Assembly (NCBI GenBank): GCA_012932295.1
Contig: JAAONU010000018.1
Location: 4,706,206 to 4,770,205 of the forward strand
Direction: 5' to 3'
Source of the DNA: Cyclina sinensis
Taxonomy: Eukaryota > Mollusca > Bivalvia > Venerida > Veneridae
Length of the DNA stretch: 64,000 nt
Below, in pieces: positions 23,101-32,100 of the stretch. The notes beneath the pieces are model-generated. The model saw only the letters and a program-made list of their open reading frames with translations. It did no database searches and had not been told where the DNA came from. The number at the start of each line of letters is the position of its first letter. Within the stretch, counting starts at the first letter, position 1. The translations under genes and the position numbers were made by a program.

Positions 23101-26100
23101 CAAGCATTTGATCCATTTTTAAAAAAGAGAAACATTTTCATAGTCTGATTCAGATATACCCTGCATACATTTGAAAGCAGCTGACCCCAATGCTTGTCGA
23201 GAGATATACTTTCTACCAGATATGTGTTTTTTTACCAGCAAATAGAAAAAATCACGGTGCTAACTTTGGCAAATAAGGCCCATCAGGAATGGCGCGAACC
23301 CATTCCTTCTTCAAAAGATCCTGTACAATTGCAGTTATATGTAATGGTATGCAACAAAGACATGTACTGTATACACCTACCTGGACGTCGCTTTACGCCT
23401 TTCTTTTTCAGTTATTTTGAGAACACAGTTTTTGTAGAATGCCCCCTTGACAAATTTTCTCTTTGAAACGGCAACATGAAGCAACGGGCCATGTATATTG
23501 AAAAACCTTCTTTACACTTGCAAGCCTTTTTACAACGGTAGGACGCCTACACACTTTCGATACCAATATCTTATTGCTAACCTTTCGAGTTGGACCATTG
23601 TTTCGTTTTGTGTCACTTGAGTGGGAAAAGCCTTCCTTGTCATATTTTGAGCACAGTTTCAAGAGATTTCTCGACACTCAAACTCCAGTGCGTTTTTTCT
23701 CATTCGTCAAAAAATAGAGAAATAAGATATTCATCTGGCAGTGATGCGTCGCATTTAATCTTGCGCTTTAGAATGCTAAATACCCATGTGGGTGAAATAC
23801 AAACCCCGCTAGCTGTCTGACGCAGTGTGAGGCTCGCGTCTGAAGTAACAATCTCAGTAATTGTTAAGATTTTTCACAGGTTGCAGTTGGCCTGCGCCAA
23901 CTTTTTTGGTCATATTTCAAAGTGTCTTGCCCGCTCTTGAATGTATTCACCTACCTCGAAACTGTCATATGGGATACGTTATTGTGTCCAATTAATTGTG
24001 TAATTCTTGGTGTTTCTGCTTTTCAAATACACCAAGGTAGCAGCGTGTCTTTATGTAACCCCTCATTTTAACAGCTATTTTTCTTGTTTTCCCAACCATT
24101 CTTGCATTAGTATCTATGACTAGACTTCAGAACTAACTCAATTGTGATCTTTATGTTTCATCTGAATAAATAATTTTAGAGTCGGTGTATAACCTGTGTA
24201 TTGGGCTTTACCTTATGAGTTTTAACAATTCATCGTGTTACACAGGAATAGCAAGTTTGGTAAAAGATACAGATGAAAACATCTTCGTAAATGTTTATAA
24301 ATGTACCAGTCTTACAAACAGAAACGTCTTAGACTACACTTTTTGTACTGGTACCTAGTTCAACAACTTTAAACAAATTCGACCCAAATGGGTTCATGAG
24401 ATGAAGTTGAACGTAATAGTATGTTCAAAGTTTTTATGAAACACTTGTCTCTGCAATCACAACGAAACGTAGCTAAAATTACATTTAGTATCACATATGA
24501 AATAAGAAACGTATTAAGGTATAACTGATAATGTGATAATCGATGATAACTATATTTTTTAATGAAAACCTTCATGGTTAAATATAGTAAAGGGAAATAA
24601 CTTCGTATTTTTTTACAGTATTACAATGCTGAAATCGAGGCGACCGGTCATTTCAGCAGAACGAAAGAGGATAATATCACAGTGAATATTCGATACTACG
24701 ACCTAAACCAAACGCAAACAGGCAGAATAAAAATTGTGAAAAGTAAGTGTCGTGAGCAAAAACCTAGCATTACTTGTTACCTAATCATTTGTCACGTTTA
24801 GATTCACTGTAGATTGTGTGCTTCAGCTTTAAGAATTTGGAGTTTTTATTTACTTCTGTGACATGTATTGATTTTCATGAAAATTTTTGAATACCATAAA
24901 TACTAACGACCGTGTTCATCTTTACAGGTAACATCCATTTTCCTCCTGACAAAGGTTTATCTTACAACACAAATAAAGAAGGCAAAACAGTTTATAGATA
25001 CAACATAACAAAGGACTTGATAGATAAAAATCTACAGGGGGTGTTAAAGCGGTTAGTTTCAGTTTTCACTCATAACCCAGTTTTGGAGTTTCAGTAAAAT
25101 GATATGGTTCTGTTGAGCAAGTGATATGAGAAAGAAATTTTATAAAAACAGAATGGTGACTTTATTATAACACAATAAGAGACAAAAACAATAAAAATTA
25201 TGTCATGTCTCGTTTTCAGAAATAGGCAATGTAAATTTTTAATACAAACTAGTATAAAACTTCACAGTTTCTCTGAATAAGGCACATATAAACTCAGGCG
25301 GTATATCTAAACACCGTCAACTGTATCAGGCACATCTGCGTTAATTACCAAGCTTTTATAATTCTAAAAATAGGGTCTTTGAACTTTACCTGGAGTTTTT
25401 TCCTTCATGCCGTTCGAATTGATGAAGATAGGAATGATGCAGTATGTCATCAAATTCATGGAAACGTGAGTATACAAACGAATGCAGTCAATTCCTTTGA
25501 TTTTTAAAACGTGTGTTTGGTTGTGCAAGAATGGAGCAAGCATAGGAAGGTTTAAACAATTGTAGGAAGGAAAAATTGTAATTTTTATGCCAGAACCACA
25601 TGATATTATTACTACGATGTGACGACTTAAAGGGAAAGGCTATGCTGAGTAATAATGATAATATTAGAATATGCATTCAATAAATGATAAGATCGCGCTG
25701 ATACAGTGTAAAAGGAATGGTATTTAAGTTTTATAACAAAAAAATAAATTGCTGATTTTTCGATATTGACAAATTGCGTGAGCGCCGCCATTTTTTAAAT
25801 TTACTAATTGAATAAAAAGGGCAGGTGACGTCGTCAGTGACACACTTCCGGGGAAAAAAAACAGAAATTATAGTACAGTTCTAATAATTGATTTAACAAA
25901 AAGGGAGAAAAATTAATCTGTTGGTCTGCTTGTGTATGATTTTTTAAAATTACAAATGAACATCTATTTAATCACGAAGAATTTTTTGAAATAGAGAAAA
26001 ATGTGAGTAAAAGAACATACAATATAAAAATATGAAAAGCCCTGTAACTCTGACTAAAAGCACGAGATGGGTGTTCAGTTAAACGTGTCGCCCTTGGATA

Positions 26101-29100
26101 CTTTGTTAGAAAAACTAAAAAGGTAAACAAAAGCCTTCTGGAAAAGACAGCATGCTACTTCAAGTACAAAAAGGGACATAACTCCACTAAATGTGATCTT
26201 GACCTAAAGATTTTTGCATCATCTTAACCTTGTTGTCATAAGTAATATAATGTGAAAGATTGATGAAGAAATGTTAAGTTTTCGTGACGGACGGACCGAC
26301 AGACTGACAGACAAAGCGCTCCCTATGTCTTAAGCGATACAATGAGGGACATTGCTGATAACAAATTATCTCCCTTACTCAGATAACATCAAAGGTAGAC
26401 CAAATTGCACTTTGGTCCTTTTAGTTGGAATCCTCTGCTTTTATCCTTGTTTCTCTTTGTGATTGTCTTTACTTTTAGCTGTGAAAATTGCCACTTATAA
26501 ATTAAATAACAAGTTAGGATTAACAAAAAACAAACATTATGGTATTTGCAAAACATGTTGCTAAACTAAATGTTTAATCTTACTATCATTGTTGCAAATA
26601 ATTAGGCTTAATTATCACCACACCAAAAGAGAAAATAGCGATGAAAGCAGAGGAATCCAAATGGAAAGACCAAAGTGATATTAGAGATTATTCAGGGTAG
26701 ATTATCTGCCAATGTCCCCCATTGCAAGCATTACAGTTGGAAAGTTTGATGAAGAAATATTAAGTAATGGAATAGTTATAGCCAATGTTAAGTTTTCGTG
26801 ACAAAATCCAAGTACAAAAAGGGGCATAACTCTGTCACATGTGACCTTGACCTAAAAATTTTGGCATCATCACGACCCTGTTATCGTCAGCAGTATAATT
26901 TGAAAGTTTGATGAACAAATGTTAGTAATGGCAAAGTTTATGCCAACGTTAAGTTTTCATACAAAATACAAGTATAACTCTATAAATATGATCTTGACTT
27001 AAAGAGTTTGAGATTTTCACGACCCTGTTGTTTTAAATAATATAATTTGAAAAATGGATGAGGAAATGTTCAGAAATGGCAAAGTCATAGGCAACGTTAA
27101 GTTTTCATGACGGACGGACGGACCGACGGACAATACGATCTCTGTGTATCGCGTTTTCGTCGAAAGGGCGACACAAAAAACAAAACAAAAACAGAATTTC
27201 TGCAAAACAGAATATTTGGTTTATCTTATCTAAAAGTTGAGTGATTTTTTTCTCATCATAAACGTAAAGTTAATTTTAGTATTTATCTGAATGTAAGTAA
27301 AGACCACTGCTTGAAGTAAGTATTTCGTAAAGTTTCACAAGTGTTGCAGATTGAGTATTACGTAAAGTTTAACAAGTGTTGCAGATTAGATATAACGTAA
27401 AGTTTCACACGTGTTGCAGATCAAGTATTACGTAAAGTTTCACAAGTGTTGCAGATCAAGTATTACGTAAAGTTTCACAAGTGTTGCAGATTAAGTATTA
27501 CGTAAAGTTTCACAAGTGTTGCAGATCAAGTTTTACGTAAAGTTTCACAAGTGTTGCAGATTAAGTATTACGTAAAGTTTAACAAGTGTTGCAGATTAGG
27601 TATAACGTAAAGTTTCACAAGTGTTGCAGATCAAGTATTATGTAAAGTTTCACAAGTGTTGCAGATCAATCGTTTTTTCAGTCAATTACCATGTGTGGTT
27701 TTATTAAGTTTTTTTGTACTTGTGATTTATTGATTTTTTGTTTTAAATCCTGATGCGTTAAATATCGTTTCTAATAGCAAGGTAATTCTACATCACTGCC
27801 TCTTGCTTGAGCGATAAATACAACCGGAAGTGCGTAACTGACGTCATAGCTTCCGTCTCGCTAGTCTCGCGAGATTAGAAATAGCAATAATGGCTGTGCC
27901 CTGTTTCTTTTAGTCGCGCAATAAATTCTGATGCATAAACTCCCATTTCTCTCTTTAACGGTTGATGTAAACATTGTCACAATTGCTACTATTTGAGGGA
28001 TGTTTAATGAACGGAAACTGCTTATATACTTTCCATTCCTGTCCCTTTAAATGTAGTGCTGTTTCTTAACAACGTTCAGATTATTATATTATTATTTTCA
28101 TTATTTAAACGAATGGAGACTGAACTTGAATGTGCATTATGTCACAAGATATTGCGTACACTTTTATATGTATATATTAATGTCCATCATGGCAACGATC
28201 GCAACTGATAGGAAGTTTTTTTGGATGTTTGTATCCACCTTTTGCGGTTGAAGTCTGGTCGATTTTCAAAACTTCTTAAACCAATAAGGATCACAACCTA
28301 TCCTTTTATGTACTCAAAATGACTGTTTCCAGAACAGTAGGGCAAAAAAGTCTGAAAATATAAACTCGTTTCTTAGTTTCAAATCTTTAACCTAACCTGT
28401 CACTTCAGACAACAAATAAACAATGTATGTTCAAATTCTATCTAATAAAATTCTAGGTCACATTTCTTGATAAAGACCGGGATGGGCAGATGGTTGTAAC
28501 ATTAAACACACAAGATATTCCTGCAAACTGTTGCCGCTTGGGCTACGATGTTGAAGGTAATTAAACGATTTAAAAGTCGTCGAAGATAGAGCTTCACACA
28601 TTTACAAAATACGAAAACATTCAAAGACGATTGTCAGTTTAGAAAATATAAAGCATTGGGACATTTCTAGAGATAAACTGAATTATATAATTTTAGTACG
28701 TATCTGTGATGACCTTTTCAGGACTGAAAACAGTGGAAAACGTTTAATGAAAATAGATATTGATATAGTGTACAACAACGAAATTTCCGGCTTGCCTGTA
28801 GTACCTAGTTTACCTTTTAAGTTCCTATCAACACCAAGTGCCTTCATATTTCTTTTGAATTTTATATACGAGTTTATCAACCTGCTACCTGCATTAATCA
28901 GGATTTCATTAATGTTCGATGTATTCTTCTCTTCTCGTATTGAGCTCTAATTAGAGGTAAGTTTTTTTTCTGTTGATTATAAATTTTATATTGATTTTTA
29001 TAGACCAGTTCCCAAATTTTCGTTCATTCCATAAAAAGTACGGTAAGTATAAATGTCTATCAAATGAACACAGAAACACATTTCTTTCTACTGAAATTTC

Positions 29101-32100
29101 TTTTTTGTGTGTGTGACGGGTTAAATATCTACGACAAACTTAAGATTAGGCTAATTCAAAAATCGGCCAAACTCTGACTTTATCACATATATAGGGACTA
29201 TTGAATATTTCAGCTGGGATACTTATTATAATAACAGTCAAATCTAACTGTTAAAGATTCATGGACGTATGTAAATGAGACCAGATGATTTGATTACACT
29301 ATGTACCGTACATCAAGCGTTGCTGCTAAACTGTTATAAAATTGTTCTTTTTAATATGAAGAAATCCATTCAAAGACAGCAACACTTCACTTTTTGCCAT
29401 TTCACTGTTGACCGTTTGAAATCATTTTACTGTCATTACCAATATACTGGCTAGACTTCAATTGACTAATACTAACCGTTTGTTACACAGATTTATTCAA
29501 GCTGTATTGACTTTCAACGTTTTCCCACATTTCAGAATACAACCAGTGTGTTCAAGATCACAGCTTGCAAAATAGTGTTGAAGGCATGGCATTATTAACA
29601 GTTCTATTGGACGGTCTTGGCTTTTTTACTGGATTGTGTTTGTTACTAGTAAGTTTATTTAATAATGCAAACTGGGCGGCGTTGTGGTATTTTAGCTCTG
29701 ATTGTGTTTTAAATTCATCACTTTAGTAATTGTTACTGACCACTAAGAAGCCGTCTGAAGTTTATTATTTTCTATGAAATATACAATATCAGGAAATTCA
29801 AACAACAAACGAATCAGCATATACGCCATTAGGATATTGCACCATCCTTTTCTTTTTGAGAAAACAAGAAAAAAAGGAAAATGATAGTTCATTTGCAACA
29901 TTCACTACTAAACAATGATATGGGTTCAGATGGAAAATCACTTCAGTTATAGGGTTACTGGAAACAACAGTGTTCTATCTAGGACAAAACGGTGGCTAAC
30001 AGAATTGTCAGTATTGTTTTGTTACATCTTGACTTGTGGTCGTACTCATTAAGTTTGCTGTTTCAGTGGACGTGGCGTTATCTGGAAGGTAAAAACTATC
30101 AAGATATTTATAAACCCCTTGAAAACAGCGAGACGAACCTTCCGTGGCAGGAGTATTTTTGGAGTGTTCAGTGGTGGCTCGTGTTTTCGTGCGCAGCGGA
30201 TGCATTTACTCTTAAAGGTCTTTGTGGGATTGGCAGAGACGTAGAGAAAAGAGGTGTAAGTAATGAAAAATAAAAATAAAGAGTTTTGTCAACTCCAACA
30301 ACTTAATAATAATAATAATAATAATGATTTTATAACTAATAATAACAATAACATTTATAACTAAATTGTACTAATCATAAAACAAATGATAATGAAAAAA
30401 TGGTAGAAGTATTTACCGAGGATTTCGAACAAAATAACAGAAGTTTGACTAAATTCATCGTATTTATAAGGGAGACGAATATGATGCGCATCTAGAGAAA
30501 CTCGACAAATACACTTTATATCTTGGAAGCGGATGTCTTTTGACATGGTTTTCTTTACTTCGTTTTGTCCGTATCAGTCCCAAGTTTTCAGTAAGTAATT
30601 TTGTTAGCTTTGCTATTTTCACCAACTGAAAAAAGTATAAAATACGATTTTAAATGAGGGGTTAATGGTCTATTTTGTTGATGCATTTATATTAATAATA
30701 TGATGTAGATGATAGGATTTTAAAAAAGCCACATCGAAAAATACGGTATTATTATAACTATGATGTTGACACTAAAAGAATATACCAGTCTCCAAAGTCT
30801 CTTTGTTAAAGCGTAATTAAGTGCCAGAAAAGGTAATTGCTTTAAACTTCTGAAAAAAGACAAAGTTTTTTCTGCAGATAGAGGATTAACAATTCAGAAA
30901 ATCAGTATCAAAAAAGGTAGAACTTTCTAAGTTGTGTTTCGGAACTGGTTAAAAATAAATAACTTTTTTCATAATATAGTATAAATTGTAATATATAATA
31001 TATATATGTAATATATATATATATTTCAGGGACTCCGTATCAAACTTATTTTATATCTTGGCAGGTTTTGTTTAAGACTGTGCGGAAATCAGCACTCGAC
31101 GTTCTATTTTTCTTAATCTGTGCGACCATTCTGTATATTGGATTTGTATTCAGTGCTTTCATAGTTCTTGGACCATACCATGTTAAGGTAACCAAATGAT
31201 GTTGTTACTTTTTATTTCAGTTAAGAAAAATACCTAATTGTGGAGGAATGTCTCACCTTAGAAAGTTAAACCACTAGGAAGTCAGAAAACACAAAACGCC
31301 TTTATTGCTTATTTATATCAATTTAGATTACAATTTTACATAAATCAGCAAAAGGGAAAGATTGACGCTCGGTTGACCACTGACGCAAGGCTTAACACTA
31401 TGCGACATATAACCGTTTGTTACTTCAAAATCATGAGATATAGAGAAAACTAAGACAAACGGGTAGACAGTATTCTGTACTATCTGATTTTACAAACGAC
31501 AAACAGAAGGATGGACAGTTTGTTACACACTGCCTGATACCGGTGAACATTTTTTCCATGTTTTTTTCTTAAACCTGTTTTTGAGATATAGAGCTGACAC
31601 AAAACAGTAGTAAAATAGTATTTTATGTCATTAGGATGTGTAGATGATGAACAGACAAAGTAAAGATTTGGAACATATTGTCTTGAGTCATAAATACTAA
31701 CAAATAATTTTAAATTCGTGTAACGTATCAATGAGTTACAGCGCAGAAACAATTGTAAAGGTCGGCGGAATTCATTATTTTCAGCAGAATCTACTGTGTT
31801 TCAAACAGACAGACAGATAAAAAGACAGACGTACGGACGCTTTTTTACCGTGTTGCCTCGTATGTGTTGACAATTTGTAATAGATTCTGTCAGGAACATA
31901 CTGGTAGGCAAATTTCTGTGTAAAATTGAAAGTTGGCCAGGCAGACGGACGGATGACTTTTTCTGGTAAAAATCATGCCGTTTTTTTTCAAAATATTTTG
32001 ATAGATAAATGAATTACAAAATGGACACTAACTTTAAGGTTGTAAGCATACTGTATCATTTTGACAATGGTTTAAACACAAATCTAGGCATTCGGCCCCT

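Larger units (their letters stand above)
25631..28046. mobile_element. Probable second TTAA element, filled with tandem repeats (intron 9)
   Basis: TTAA at 25627-25630 is followed by AGGGAAAGG, and CCTGTCCCT is followed by TTAA at 28047-28050; the ends are thus inverted (AGGGA[A/C]AGG). Subterminal parts are also inverted and similar: GACGTCGTCAGTGACACACT TCCGG near 25825 against CCGGAAGTGCGTAACTGACG near 27823, and CGCCATTTTT against GCAATAATGGC. Inside are a dispersed tandem block, a fold-back element and a 35-bp satellite. No transposase is visible. No empty site is available here, so the call is less sure than for 3843-5939. Confidence 0.5.
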
